Source: Acanthosepion pharaonis (taxonomy: Eukaryota > Mollusca > Cephalopoda > Sepiida > Sepiidae). Taken from it: a stretch of 64,000 nucleotides of DNA. This document shows, piece by piece, positions 37,804-49,545 of this stretch; position 1 is the first letter of the stretch; each line of letters begins with the position of its first letter. Location of the stretch: NCBI GenBank assembly GCA_903632075.3, contig CAHIKZ030000804.1, positions 1,590,001 to 1,654,000 of the forward strand, given 5' to 3'. Position numbers and translations under genes: made by a program. The notes beneath the pieces were generated by a model. It saw only the letters and a program-made list of their open reading frames with translations. It did not search any database and was not told the origin of the DNA.

Positions 37804-37860
<57 letters not shown>
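37804..37860. repeat. (AT)n microsatellite
   Basis: Directly abuts the left end of the Tc1-like element. Confidence 0.97.
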
Positions 37861-37863
<3 letters not shown>

Positions 37864-38390
37864 GCGTCCAAAACTAAGGGACAACATTTTAAAACCTAAT
37901 ATTTGTTAGAAATAACAACTGTGAAAAGTTGAAATTTTGACAACAGGTAGTCGATATCATCCATAATAACATACTAAAATGTGAATCATTTGCAAAGGAT
38001 AGAAAAAGAATTATAACAATTATTTTTTTATTTTCAAATTTGGAACGTCCAAAAGTAAGGGACAAAATTGAGAAAAACAATTTAAACATTATGCTATATT
38101 CAAATTTTTTGATTTCCTCTAAAGAATAAGTCTTACTTAGTCATCTGTAAACGTTGCATCAGCCGGCACCATGGCTAAACGACAAAAACTTGATTACTCT
38201 GTGAGACAAGCTATATGAAGCTACACAAGGAAAAGCACACCATTAGAGAGATTTCAGAGAAAGTGAAACGTTCCAAGATTGTTGTAGGCAGGGTTGTTAA
38301 ATCCTACAATGATACTGGCAAAATAGTTAGTCCTTTTAAAACCGGCAGACCCCGCAAAACTTCGGCAAGAGAAGATCGAATAATATATGT
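37861..38390 (+). mobile_element. Tc1-like DNA transposon, 5' end only
   Basis: The left terminus carries CGTCCAAAACTAAGGGACA at 37865-37883. A near-identical direct copy (one mismatch) lies at 38046-38064, 181 bp further in. Two direct repeats within a terminal region is the IR/DR layout of many Tc1-like elements, where both bind transposase. The transposase start follows at 38171. After about 38390 the sequence turns into unrelated AT-rich DNA, so the catalytic domain and right terminus are missing. Insertion into TA is consistent with the (AT)n neighbour. Confidence 0.85.
38171..38390 (+). pseudogene. Tc1-like transposase, N-terminal DNA-binding fragment
   Basis: ATG at 38171 opens MAKRQKLDYSVRQAI before a TGA. 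In the next frame the protein continues KEKHTIREISEKVKRSK, then VVKSYNDTGKIV and KTGRPRKTSAREDR. This is the paired helix-turn-helix region with the typical GRPRKTS-AREDR hinge that leads into the second HTH. A one-base shift near 38216 and the truncation after about 70 residues leave no DDE domain. Confidence 0.88.
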
Positions 38391-38954
38391 ATAATGTATT
38401 ATGTATTTGAGAACATAATAAAAATGAAAACAAAGATAAGCAATATAAAATATTTATTGAAAAAGAAAAATATATGTTCAAGTGGAAAATACTATTCAAT
38501 AAAAGGGCTTACATGTATGAAGGCAACTGTGACACTGCCACGGGAAGGAATATCAATTTGTTGATTTTTGTCCAGATTTGCAGAAGTAAATTTGTTCGAA
38601 ATTTTCTTGTACTGTGAAACCAGTCGGTAGCTCCATTCTAACGATATCCCTACCAAAGAAATCGATGTGTTTCACACATGAGGATCTATTTCTTATTGGC
38701 GAAATAATTTTAGAATATCATCTACCAGTTACGATCATCGATCGTCGTTTTGAAGAGGGAAGAGTACTCTCTAGGAACTGAACTGGGCCAACCATTTCAT
38801 CCCTGTGAAAAGCACATCTATATCGACATTATCATTGCGACTGTCGCAAAATTTGCACCACTTTACATAGCATATGTTACAATTAGGTCAGAGGCCTTTT
38901 AACTTGGAGATTGATTCTGGTTGAAATGCAAATGTTGTTTTTTTATGATCTTGA

Positions 38955-39014
<60 letters not shown>

Positions 39015-39129
39015 GTTTAGCAATGAATTAATGAAGTGAATAGTAGGTCTGGTTATACCGATGAATTCAGAGATACCATGCATATAACTTGTAAGATAGG
39101 GAACGTTTTAATTAAACTTATACTTATAT
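38391..39129. other. Non-coding with an (AT)n array at 38958-39008
   Basis: No gene recognised. A less AT-rich stretch at 38520-38900 matches nothing I know. Confidence 0.4.
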
Positions 39130-39360
39130 TAGAAAAACGGCTTAAATAGTTTGGACACTTAATGAAAATGAGGAATTCTGGATTTAATACCAACAGAGTA
39201 TACTGTACCTATGATATACGCAAGGAAAAAATAACCTATTTAAAGAATATCATGGAAGGTATGAGTGAAAAAACAATGGGCTACTGCAATATATCAAATA
39301 TTACTTACAGTAAGAAAGAATTTGGTAGACTATGTTCGCTGACTTTATGAAATAAGTTAG
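39130..39360 (+). pseudogene. Possible LINE 3' end (CFDP2-like C-terminus)
   Basis: The frame reads KRLK, a stop, then FGHLMKMRNSG and, 40 residues on, KKEFGRLCSLTL. The layout resembles the 'RLRWFGHV.RM ... EWRRL' tail of CFDP2/R1-type LINE reverse transcriptases. The middle is not diagnostic. A 62-codon frame (39162-39350) covers most of it. Confidence 0.45.
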
Positions 39361-41387
39361 CGCGTAAAAGAAGAAGGATATGAAATCAAAGAAGACTTGG
39401 ATCATTTTATATATTATTTAAGATTATATATATTTATATGCATTGGACCCAAATACCAAGTGAAGCTATTGATCATTTTATACAGTAAATCTTTATCGTG
39501 TGACTACTTTATCTTATTATAGGTAAAATTTATTTCATTTATTTTGGTTCAGTATATTTTAAAGATTTAAAACTGTTCGTTAAAAAATTGAATTTCATAA
39601 AAAGTTTCTTGAACACACTACAAATTACGATTATTGAAATAATTCTAGTCTGAGAAAAGAATTAAAAATCGATGCCAATATAAAGAACCACATGACATTT
39701 TTGGAATCCTTTGTGAACATTATTATGGAGTGAAAAATATAACTATTTCCTGTAGATTCATTTAATTTTTCAGAGAGACATGAAATCAAACAAATAAAAA
39801 AAATAAACGCTAAATAGTAATATACATGATGACATTTGACAATTGTACAGGAATTTTGATTTTGAAGAATGCGATATTGCTGGTAACAATGATGACGATT
39901 AAGAAGAAAATTTGAAGATCTGAATTGAAAAATATATAGATTGAATTCGTTGAATCACGCATGTGCTCGTATATAAGTTTTAAATGTTTATTTTGTATAT
40001 TTTTCTTCAATGAAAAAATAATGATTTATTTCTCAAAAGCTGCACCAGTTAAGAATTGATGATGTCCAACCAAGGTATCGTTGACAATTCCAAAAGAAAA
40101 GTTAAATATTTTGAAATAGCAGATATGCCGAAATATATTTTATCAGGGAAGATTTTATATATATCTGAGAAAGAATTCAATGTAGAAAAATAATTTAAAG
40201 TTGAGACTTATCACATTTTTTCAGCTTTTCTCCTCTGTATATAGTTATAGTTGACACTCACTTTCCTCTAAGTCCCCTCCTTCCTACCCATATATATATA
40301 TAAATATATAATTCATCAATAAGAAGATTCCTTTAGTCGAATGATGTCTTTCTTGATGAGGAAAATATTTTACGCAGATATCTTTAACGGAAGTGTAGAA
40401 TGCATTAAAACGTTCGCTTTCGAAAATAACCTAGATTTACGAAAGATAAAAAAAAAATGACATATACATATTTAAATAAAATGTTGCTGATTTATAAGAA
40501 GCTAAAACGACAAACTAATATGGATTTTCTCCCCAATTTAGTTTAAACTCTATCGAAAGTCAAAATGCCCATGTGAAAACTATGTATATAGATTCTAGAG
40601 AAATTACGTTGAGAATTTCTTAGTACATATATAAACACCATGGAGTGGAAGATCTTTTGAAAAACGATGAGAAAAAAAACTGATAAGAAAAGTAAGGAGG
40701 AATGGATGATTAATAGTGTTATAGATATTCAAAAGAGAAAATAGTAAAGCGATCTAAACTTGTAAAGAAGATAAATGTTTATTATCAAAATAGTTTGAAT
40801 GCAGGAGGAAAAATATCTATGAAATACAGTAAGCATTTTTAAATATTTTGGAAATATATTAGAACAATTCAGAATATATACTGGGCGCAAATCGTCAGCA
40901 ATAGGAAAGGGAAATTCGCAAAGTACACAATAACATAAATAGGTGAATATCAAATTTGCCTCTTCCGGCATGTAATATTTAACTGTTATATAGGGGTACA
41001 GTTAGTGGAAGTAGAAGTTCTACGAAGATGTATTAATGGTGGTCACTTTCTTAACAATATACTCAGATGAGACAATGTTGATGGCATACGCTAAAGATAC
41101 TTACAGAAGCCCATAGGTAGCAGAGAAAAGTTGGTTAGAATGATTACAATTACACACACACACACACATACACACACACACACAATCAAAGGTTGTACGA
41201 ACTACTGCAGTGAACAAAGTGTCTCACAGCTTCACATGCATTGTCAATGCATACCCGACAATTATTTATTGAAGCTAGTCTAAGCAGCAGTAAATAGAGC
41301 AGGCCGCATCATCACAGTGCTTCGGATGTGTTTGCAGCTGCACAAGGTAGGAGCCGAAACATTACAACTTATGTAAGCCATTGTCAG
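39361..41387. other. Non-coding
   Basis: AT-rich, no gene. A short (CA)n array lies at 41153-41184. From about 41190 composition becomes less AT-rich as the Gypsy relic is approached. Confidence 0.45.
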
Positions 41388-42230
41388 AAATTTTAGTGAG
41401 AGCAAGGTAGCTGAAATTCACCAAATAAGTGGCCACCCGGTTATGGCGAGGGCACTGTATTTTGCCAGGTCAGTCGACACTTCAGTATGAACAACAGTCA
41501 CAAAGTCAGTCGGCAAGAATTATGAAGTCTGCCGATCTATTGACCCGGCGTCAGTACACTGGTAGAAAGGAGAGCTGGAAGTGAAAAATAACAAAGTAGG
41601 TGAGCTATGGAAATCATCCACTACTGCAATATTGATAATGACACGGCTTTCAGGAGAGGGCACTTCAAAATTTCACAATGACTGTAGCGAGCAGCTTCGA
41701 ATCCGGTATGCTTATGAACCTAACGGGAATGGTATATTCGAAAGTAATGACATAAGTATCAAAATTATTGTCCCTAGATAGTAGTGCTTCAAACCAGAGG
41801 CATTCTCCTGGCATAACGTCACATCTAAGCACAAACTCTTACCGTCCTGGTTGGCGGCAGACGCGCTACATACGTATCCCGTCGACGTATGGGCTATCGA
41901 TGCGACGAAATACACGAGAGACACACGAGATGGGAGACATTATCTATGTTAAGACTCCACAAGAGAGGTGTACGACCAAGTTTAAGACAGTCTGCATAAT
42001 CAAAGTTAAGTTTTCACAGTCAGTACAGGTTGACATAATTCCCTGGCATGTGAAGGATTTGCATCCGTTTCGGAGATCGTATTCTCTATCTGAACATGGC
42101 GGTGATTCAATAGAAAGTGAGCTGTTAGTCGACTTGGGATTGTCTTCGTTAGGAGATCATCCTGATAACAGCAGCTCGAAGTCTGACACAGGAGAACTCA
42201 ATGACTTGTTAGGTAGTGATTAATTAGATG
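41388..42230 (+). pseudogene. Gypsy-type integrase and pol C-terminus relic (family C)
   Basis: Blocks in order: KVAEIHQISGHPVMARALYF (zinc-binding HHCC start), YEVCRSIDPASVHW (second Cys pair with the first Cys lost), KGELEVKN, DNDTAF (second catalytic Asp, about 41634), SEQLRIRYAYEPNGNGIFES (third catalytic Glu kept as F-E-S) and SIKIIVPR. A long clean frame (41768-42223) then gives GDIIYVKTPQERCTTKFKT and VDIIPWHVKDLHPF, the post-integrase domain. The segment holding the first catalytic Asp is deleted. Integrase would insert element cDNA; this copy cannot. RT and RNase H are not found upstream. Confidence 0.82.
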
Positions 42231-42447
42231 ATGAACATATGTTGCTACTACTGAAGATTACCAGACAGAAGAGCTTTTCTCCCATCACTGGTTGCATTTG
42301 CCGTGTTCATGAGATCAGTGGTGAGTATAGTGAACTACCGCAGAGGGCAAAATGGACCAGGTTTGCATATAATATTTGCAACGCTAGAATAAATCCAGAA
42401 TAGGTAGTTGCGTATTTTATAATTTTATATAAAGCCAACTATGCCCG

Positions 42448-42472
42448 TTGGTTGGTTGGTTGGTTGGTTGAT
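42448..42472. repeat. (TTGG)n short array
   Basis: Five TTGG units between the pol relic and the probable LTR. Confidence 0.85.
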
Positions 42473-42584
42473 TTTGTTTAGCGGCATATTAACCTCTGTG
42501 GGTTATCTAATTCTTTATCTAAATATTCTGAAAACAATTTTATGGCACTAACTACAGATAAATTATAATGATTGACATCCTGCT

Positions 42585-42910
42585 ATGAAATGTATTATTA
42601 GTAATTCTACTGTAGAAATGTAGTGTTGGTAATTTTGCTACAAATATGAATTATTGGTAAATTTTTACATAAAAATAAATTGCTGGTATATTACTATAGA
42701 AATCTATTTGTTCACTTTAATAGTGATTTTTATTTGTGGGTTAGCTATTTGTTCATACCGTGGACGTAATTGTTCCAACCATTCCAGGTGTGGGTGGGCA
42801 TGGGAAAAACAGTAATTAAGAGGTGGTTCCAGGCTCTTCCTTATCTCCAATCTGCCAATCATTGACGTTGCTGCAGGAATTTGATTATCGTTATATCCAG
42901 GAGTAACCTA
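42585..42910 (+). repeat. Probable 3' LTR of the family C Gypsy relic
   Basis: About four tandem units of 26-29 bp (42585-42705, built on GAAATGTATTGTTGGTAATT) are followed by blocks CTATTTGTTCATA, ATTAAGAGGTGGTTCCAGGC and GACGTTGCTG. The order is the same as in the solo copy at 33150-33530. LTR termini were not resolved. Confidence 0.6.
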
Positions 42911-43324
42911 TGCGCGTGGGACACTCTAACGACAATGTGCTTTAACATGAAACTAAATATCATGAGTAAATATCAGACTATCGGAAAATATCGGGGATGG
43001 AAACGTTAATTTAATTTAAAAAGTGAACGAATCAGTTATTCCTGACAACAAAATATGGAGGACTGACCAACAAAATATGGAGGACTCTCCTGATTTCTTT
43101 GGACTTACGGGGATACAGCAGGTCAGTACCTAAAACCAAAGAGTCTGACTACCCAGACTAAAAACTGATTATAGTGGTGAACGGTTGTAGAAAAACCATC
43201 CACAACTTTTTGGAAGAGCTGAATACTGAGAAATGGTGCACATCGTGCCACAAAATACCATTTAAATGATATACAAATATAAATTATTGTAAAAATATCA
43301 GGGTGTTTACATAATCTTTATTAT
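42911..43324. other. Non-coding with a 22-bp tandem duplication
   Basis: AACAAAATATGGAGGACT plus four bases is repeated twice (43047-43068 and 43069-43090). Otherwise nothing recognised. Confidence 0.5.
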
Positions 43325-43507
43325 AACCGTTTATTTTCTCGCACTTCTCTCTAGTGGAAATTTATTTCCGTTTCTTTCTATCCAATCACGTTTGATCTTC
43401 AAAAATTTAAATGCACTGTCAATCGTTATCTACTCTCTTCTAAATTTCTGTTATTTTTATTTTCCCAATCCTTAATAATTCTTTTCTTTATCTTATATAT
43501 TCTTTGA
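43325..43507 (+). pseudogene. CR1/jockey-like LINE, 3'-terminal coding fragment
   Basis: One frame reads NRLFSRTSL, a stop, WKFISVSFYPITFDLQKFK and CTVNRYLLSSKFLLF, then a Phe/Leu-rich tail to TGA at 43505. The pattern 'SRTS.LWN.LP...FP...DL.KFK..VNRYL' is the common C-terminus of CR1/jockey-like reverse transcriptases. Only one internal stop disturbs this fragment. Nothing upstream could be matched, so it is a 5'-truncated copy. Confidence 0.7.
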
Positions 43508-44476
43508 GGTTTCAGTAACCACTGATTCTTATTGGCTTTCCTTCCTTGCTTTGAGTGAAATGGATAAAATAATCTGTTAAATTAAGCATTAAGAAAGCAG
43601 CATTCTTTCAATCGGTAAGATTTCTAAGATGGAAATATCACATGTGACTGCACCATTATCTCCTGTTACATCTCGTAGACCACAGAAAGAAAACATTTTC
43701 ATTAAAATTAATAGAAAGAATCTCTGATGCTTATGCAACGGCAAAAAATTCAGTTGCATAAAAGCTATGTAACTAAAATATAACTGTTGAAGATAGGTTC
43801 TAATTGTAAAAAAATCCTTGTAAGCTATTTGCCAAATGGGAAAGTACATTCATATTAGAAATAATGCAGAACTAAAAAAAAAACGATTAATATTTAGCAT
43901 GATAATTCCATTATGTATCTTTTCATTTGTAAGTATTTCTTAAGATATGTTAGAAATTGAACAATTTTACAAATTATATCGAGATGATATCTTCTTTAAC
44001 TGGATGCTATGATATTTTATATTATTTAAGTAAAATGCTACAAAAATGCAAGACAACATACATATACAAATAATGATTTCTCCACTTCCTAAGGAAGTTT
44101 CTAAATATTGCAAATGTCTGTATCATGACTATCTCACGACGAATAAACAAACGTATTTTGTTACGAACGGTTTAACATCATTCTACTACAAAAAGGATCA
44201 TGAGTGTTGATTATAAATGAATAGTGATACACTTTAAATTACAAGTTTTATGATAGCAGAAATACAAAAAATTTTACGAAACATCCATAAATCTTTAGGG
44301 TTCCACATCCAGCAAGAAATATTGTCTCCTTCCTTTCCATTCGTATTCATTCGTTTCTGATGAAGAGGATTCGTGCATGGTTTCCTGCATTTATATTTAG
44401 TTATATGCGATTTACCTCTTTCCTTTAGTCATAATTAGAGAAAACTGCAACCATTAACACAGGGAGTTGAATTTCA

Positions 44477-44544
<68 letters not shown>

Positions 44545-46927
44545 TATATATATGTGTGTCTGTGTGTGCTTGTGTGTGTGTTTGTGTGTGTGTGCATGCA
44601 TTTATATAAAGAATCTGAGAGTGTTTTGGCGCATCAAAGACAAAGTTTGTAGCACCGAAGTGACTGCGTTGGAAGCCTCCAGCTTTGATCTCAAACAATT
44701 TGGAGGACTGGTAGCCATTCCCTATTGGGTTTAATGCACATTGCCGACGTCACATATAATGTATATATTCGTGCCATCTCAAAATAAACTGTACGATTGA
44801 TCAGTTCCTTGTATCGCTCCATAATATACATTAATTCCCCTGTCAGGTTCTATATTTTAATAGTCATATCAGAAATATAAGGGAATATAGCTGCCATAAT
44901 TATGCTTGTGCCCAAAGGAAAAACCGATGCGCCACATTGATCTGGACATGAAGTGTGGAGCCGTTATATTAGGTTAGAATTATGCTCTACTCTTTTGAGA
45001 ACATATGTAGGGTTAGAATGTCAGTGATCTCATAGGTTAATGAGTAATAATAAGATAATATTTCTTTTTCGTCAATTCTGCTGGAGTGAACTAGCCTCTA
45101 CTTTTGGTGATGTTGAAATCACCAGAAATGTGAATGGTAGCCGAGGGATGAACCAAGTGGATGGAATCAAACATTTCTGCAATCCTGTCCACCATTGCAG
45201 TACCATTATCCTTAGCAATAAAAGTTAAAGACGAAAGTTATCTTCATATATCACAATTTTATTTTCATTAAGCTACATTTGCTCATCGATTCGGCACTTG
45301 CGAAATTTCTACTGAGCACGACATGAGATTAAACCAATATATACCTGTTATTATTTTCGAAAAAAAGTTAATATTTCAAATTATCCAGCGGTCTTTCTCT
45401 ACTGATAATAATCGAAATCGATTTGTAAATAATAACTAATTTCAATTGCTATTAACAATTATAACAATAGCAATTTAGCGATTAGTAAATGCTGTCAATA
45501 ATGAAGATTGTTAAATGTTAATGAATGTACATAAATATATTCAAATTTCATCATTTGTAGTTTTATCTCTTTTTAACAGTATTATGAGCTTGATTAAAAC
45601 GTTTACATATTAATGAACGCTATCTGTCTTTATTACAGTCAAGACGCATCAATTGAATGTACAAATATCGAATTGTATAAAAAATGGAATCAGTTAACAT
45701 CTTTAACAAACGATTCAAGCGCCTGTTCAACGGGATACACATCATAATCTTTTATTCAGCATATTTGTCAATGTATAAAATAAAAAAAAATACATGCACG
45801 ACAAATTATATTTGTTAAAATTAAAAAGAGAGAATTGAATTAAATCATTATACTGGGATAGTTTCCTGAATGATAACTTTTAAATCAAGTGTTTTAATAT
45901 TTTCTGTATGGGGTGCTGTGTATTAACAAAACAGACATGGAAGAAATATGCGTATTCTCCAAGCATCACTGGGCCAGAATTCTCAAAGAAATGCAAGGAA
46001 TTAAAATAATTTTTTAGGACAGGATTATGGGGATTTAAAATTAATTTCCTAGAAATATTCAAATCATAAAATAATTCGAAATTTTATTCAAGCACCATTC
46101 GCTTTGGAGGCTTTAAATGTCTTTGGAGAATATAAAATTATTGATTTGTTGTGTAGTAAATCGTACAACCACATTGACCATATGAACGAGCCCCTAACTA
46201 TAAAGAATTCCATGTCAGACGTTAAAAGAAGAAGTCGTTTGGAGTCAGACTTCAGACTAAATAATACATGCATCACTTCAATTACCGATATTATAAGCGC
46301 TATGTAGCGCGTTATATCATTGGTGACTAGAGATTCGAAACTCAAGCGGTTTATAACTATTATGATGAGGATTAGAATCCCTTATAACAGTAATGAGATT
46401 TGTGATTTCATATTAGTTGTAACTGGATTTAGAACGATTTTGGAAATTCATACAGAATGAAAAATTATATTTGTTGCTTCGGGGACAAAGATACTGGTGA
46501 TGATAAGAATTTTAACCACGTTGCTTTAAAAAAAAAGATTGTCGGGTTTAAGGAAAATTTTGGTGTAAGAGAAAAGAAATATTCTTGAGAATATGGAGCA
46601 AGTTTTGGGTCGGTGTTCAAAATTCAAGTCAGATTGTCAAGTAAGAAAAATTTGGACTCCAGTATTTAAATCGAAACGGAGAGTACCATTCGCATCAATG
46701 GAGCAAATCACCGAACATTTGGACAGATTCTAAATAATTTGTGTAATAGAAAAAAATTAAGCTTTCAAAATGGGCTGCACCATTGTTGTATGTAAACAAA
46801 CAAAAATAATAAAACTCATGTTTGTGCGGATTTTTCGAAACAGATAGCTAATAATTACCAAGTCAAGAGGAAATTCTTCGTAGTTAAATGGCGGAAGAAT
46901 ATATAAAGAAAAATATATATTCACGAC
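43508..46927. other. Non-coding
   Basis: About 3.4 kb without recognisable gene or transposon apart from an (AT)n-(TG)n array at 44478-44595. Overlapping frames on both strands at 46088-46345 are unremarkable. Confidence 0.5.
44478..44595. repeat. (AT)n followed by (TG)n
   Basis: AT to about 44554, TG to about 44595. Confidence 0.96.
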
Positions 46928-47346
46928 TGTTATGGGATCTTACCCATAATAATAATAATGCACTATGCCATACTTAATACTGCGCCTCAGGAGTAGGCAA
47001 GGAGTCAGTAGTTCAAGTCGAGTCAAGAGTCGAGTCAGAGGCAGTCCGAAACAGGGTCGCGTTCATACACTTACTAGCAGACATTGGAATAGTAATACTG
47101 GTCGAGACTACAATGTTCTCTCTACTAAACCTGATTGTTCATACTAACACTTCTACTTCTAATTCTCTGTATATATTCCTGTGTGTATTATATCTGTGTT
47201 ATTCCATACCTGTTTTCGCGTTCTTCTTTATTGGTTCTACCTTGGACTATCACCGTGGTACAAGGAACCAGACCATAAAACGACGAGAAATAAAATGGGA
47301 AATTTGTGAGATTAAACTTCAATTGGTTTATATAGATATTGGTACT
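46928..47346 (+). repeat. 5' LTR, family A (part alignable to the 3' LTR)
   Basis: Aligns with 50610-51040 through AGGAGTAGGCAAGGAGTC, GTCGAGTCAGAGGCAGTCCG, TTCTCTCTACTAAACCTGAT and TTATTGGTTCTACCTTGGAC. Differences are mostly point changes plus small indels (AATACT versus AATAAATACT near the start). The true 3' end may be later, at 47530 or 47593, where ATAACA precedes primer-site-like sequence. Confidence 0.9.
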
Positions 47347-47527
47347 TCTTTATTGGTTCTACCTTGGACTATCAACGTGGTACAATGAACCGGACCATAA
47401 AACGACGAGAAATAAAATGGGAAACTTGTGAGATTAAACTTCAATTGGTTTATATAGATCTTGGAACTTCTTCTTCTTTATTGGTTCTACCTTGGACTTT
47501 CACCGTGGTACAAGGAACCGGACCATA
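47225..47527 (+). repeat. Tandem triplication at the 3' end of the 5' LTR
   Basis: The unit starting TCTTTATTGGTTCTACCTTG occurs at 47225-47346 (122 bp), 47347-47474 (128 bp) and 47475-47527 (partial). The 3' LTR has one unit only. Later units keep ACCGTGGTACAA-type and GAACCGGACCATAA blocks. Confidence 0.95.
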
Positions 47528-47690
47528 ACAAGTGACGGCGAAGATTCGAATTCATTCGGTGGAAGAAAAAAATTCGTTCGCCACAGTATAACAAGTGGCG
47601 ACGAAGAAACCGACTCTCTAGGCGAAGGACGTACCTTTTTTATTTTGCTATCCGTCGCACATATCATGTGGAGACGAGGAAACCCTAAAA
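47528..47690 (+). other. Repeated primer-binding-site-like motifs
   Basis: ATAACAAGTGACGGCGAAG (about 47525), ATAACAAGTGGCGACGAAG (about 47589) and TATCATGTGGAGACGAGG (about 47661) recur at spacings of about 63 and 72 bp. TGGCGACGAAGAA is of the form expected for the 3' end of a tRNA ending CGCCA. Which copy served as the PBS is unknown. Confidence 0.6.
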
Positions 47691-47823
47691 ACTAATTCTA
47701 AAAAAAGAAAAAAATTCTTTTTTTTTGTATCAAATTTTCCCTGTCCACAAAGGTATATTTTTTTTCTTTGTTGCGTGCACAGGCTACAGAATATCAAGTT
47801 ACACACACACAAAATACGTTAAC

Positions 47824-47955
47824 ATGGAAGATTTTAATTCAACTATTATGGAACTTATCAAAATCAAGTGTACGAACAGAAACATCTGCCAGAATATAAA
47901 AAGCTTATCAACCGAGGCAGACACATTAAAAGGAAAACTAAAAACAAGGTACCCC
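47824..47955 (+). pseudogene. Short gag-like leader frame
   Basis: ATG at 47824 opens MEDFNSTIMELIKIKCTNRN and about 45 residues in total before reaching, by a frame change, the RY-P-(E/R)-x-F-S-A-G-L-G-R-C linker that normally precedes RT. Position suggests the N-terminus of gag joined to pol by an internal deletion. There is no zinc knuckle or protease. Function inferred only from position. Confidence 0.45.
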
Positions 47956-48840
47956 GAAGATTTTCAGCAGGTCTTGGAAGATGTAAGAAAATGGCAGCTA
48001 ATATCGAAATAAAGGAAAACGTTCAACCTCTTTTAAAAAAAAAAAGGTGCCTACCGTTTGCGTCAAAAGAAAAAAAATGACTAGGAATTAACTAGACTCG
48101 AAAATCCGGGCATATTCAAAAAAGAAGAATACAGCAAATGGGGCCGCACCGACGGTCTACGTCAAAAAGAAATCAGGAGAAATTCGAGTTTGTGCTGCTT
48201 TTTCTACCGATTTGAACGCAGCAATAAAGGAATACCACTATCCTCTACACAGTCCAGGAGAAGTATTCGCTAAATTAAATGGCGGAAAATATTTTTCAAA
48301 AATTGATTTAAGTGATGCGTACCTGTAAATTCCAGTCGATGAAGAAAGTTCAAAAGTTCTATGCATAAATACATACAAGGGATTGTACAGATACCAAAGA
48401 CTACAATTTGGAATTAAGGTCGCGCCGGCTATATTCCAACAGACAATGGATACGATGCTTGCCGGACAAGACTACACATTTGCATATCTGGTTGACGTAT
48501 TGATTAATAGCGAAAGCGTTGAACAACATTGGCAACATGTATAATAAGATTTAAGAGAATTCTAAGCTATGGATTCAAAGGAAAAGAAAGTAAATGTGAT
48601 TTTTTCATGAAGGAAATTAAATACCTTAGTCATATCATAGATCAAGAAGATAGACGTCCAGACGCTGAAAGGTCTACAGCAATAAAAAAATGCCTGTTCC
48701 TAAGAATATAACCGAACTACAACGATTTTTTGGATTAGTGAATTACTACCAGGATATCATACCTCAAATGCATAAACTTCGCCCACCACAGAACGGACTG
48801 CTAAAGATAGAAAATTTTGGCAGTGGACAGATCAATACCA
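47955..48840 (+). pseudogene. Gypsy reverse transcriptase (family A)
   Basis: Blocks in order: IEIKENVQPLLKKKRCLPFA, AAPTVYVKKKSGEIRVCA, YHYPLHSPGEVFAKLNGGKY, SKIDLSDAYL (first catalytic Asp kept), IPVDEESSKVLCINTYKGLY, QFGIKVAPAIFQQTMDTMLA, then AYLVDVLI. The last should be Y-L-D-D; the first Asp of the pair is Val (GTT at 48491-48493), which abolishes polymerase activity. Other defects are a TAA after SDAYL (48326-48328), a stop near 48079 and frame changes near 48540 and 48700. The connection region (YLSHIIDQEDRRPDAERST and then FFGLVNYYQDIIPQMHKL) follows. Confidence 0.93.
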
Positions 48841-49537
48841 GGAAACATTTGAAAAAATAATCAAGACATTAATATCGGATTTATTTTTGCCAAACTATGG
48901 TGCTAAACTAGAGATTATTGTAGCAAGTGACGCGAGCGCCTACGGAGTCGGAGCGTGTATATTACATAAAATGCCAGATGGGACAATAAAACCTATCGCA
49001 GATGCTTCTCGAACCCTACTACCAGCGGAGAAAAATTATTCACAAATAGAGGAGGAAGTTCTAGCAATCATCTTCGCAGTAACAAGATTCCATAGGTACG
49101 TCTATGGTAGACATTCTACTCTGCAGACGGATCACAAACCGTTAATAAAAATTTTTGGTTCAAAAAAAGGTCTATCGGTTTACACTGCAAATAGGCTACT
49201 TAGATGGGGAACAATTCCTCTGAACTACAATTTCAGATTGGAATATTTACCAACGAAAAGAATCGGGCACGCGGATGGCCTGTCGAGACTTATACCAACA
49301 AATACAGAGCCATTGGAAGATAAGGTAATCGCAGCCCTAAGAACTGAAGAAGACATAAGGACAGTACTATGTTGTACAGTCAGAAACCTGCCAGTCACAT
49401 TGCAAGACATAAAAAATGAAGCCGAAATGACGAAATTATTAATGATACAAAAGCAAAAAAAGCAGAAAAAAATGAGCAAATTTCGGACAGCTTTTCTCGA
49501 TGCGATAATGTGCTACTTTAAAACGAAACGATTGTAA
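48841..49537 (+). pseudogene. Gypsy RNase H domain (family A), best-preserved frame of the element
   Basis: An uninterrupted frame (about 230 codons from 48841) contains LEIIVASDASAYGVGACIL (first acidic residue), SRTLLPAEKNYSQIEEEVLA (Glu), TLQTDHKPLIKIFGSKKG (Asp) and KRIGHADGLSRLIP (last Asp). All four catalytic acids of the RNase H fold are present. There is no credible start codon, since the domain is part of the pol polyprotein. It would degrade the RNA strand of RNA-DNA hybrids. After about 49345 the frame enters the linker towards integrase and ends at 49537 in A-rich, lysine-dense sequence. Confidence 0.93.
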
Positions 49538-49545
49538 TTCCCAAA

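Noticed and set aside
46088..46345. Overlapping open frames on both strands (85 and 67 codons)
   Set aside because: No known family, no splice context, no compositional shift; treated as chance.
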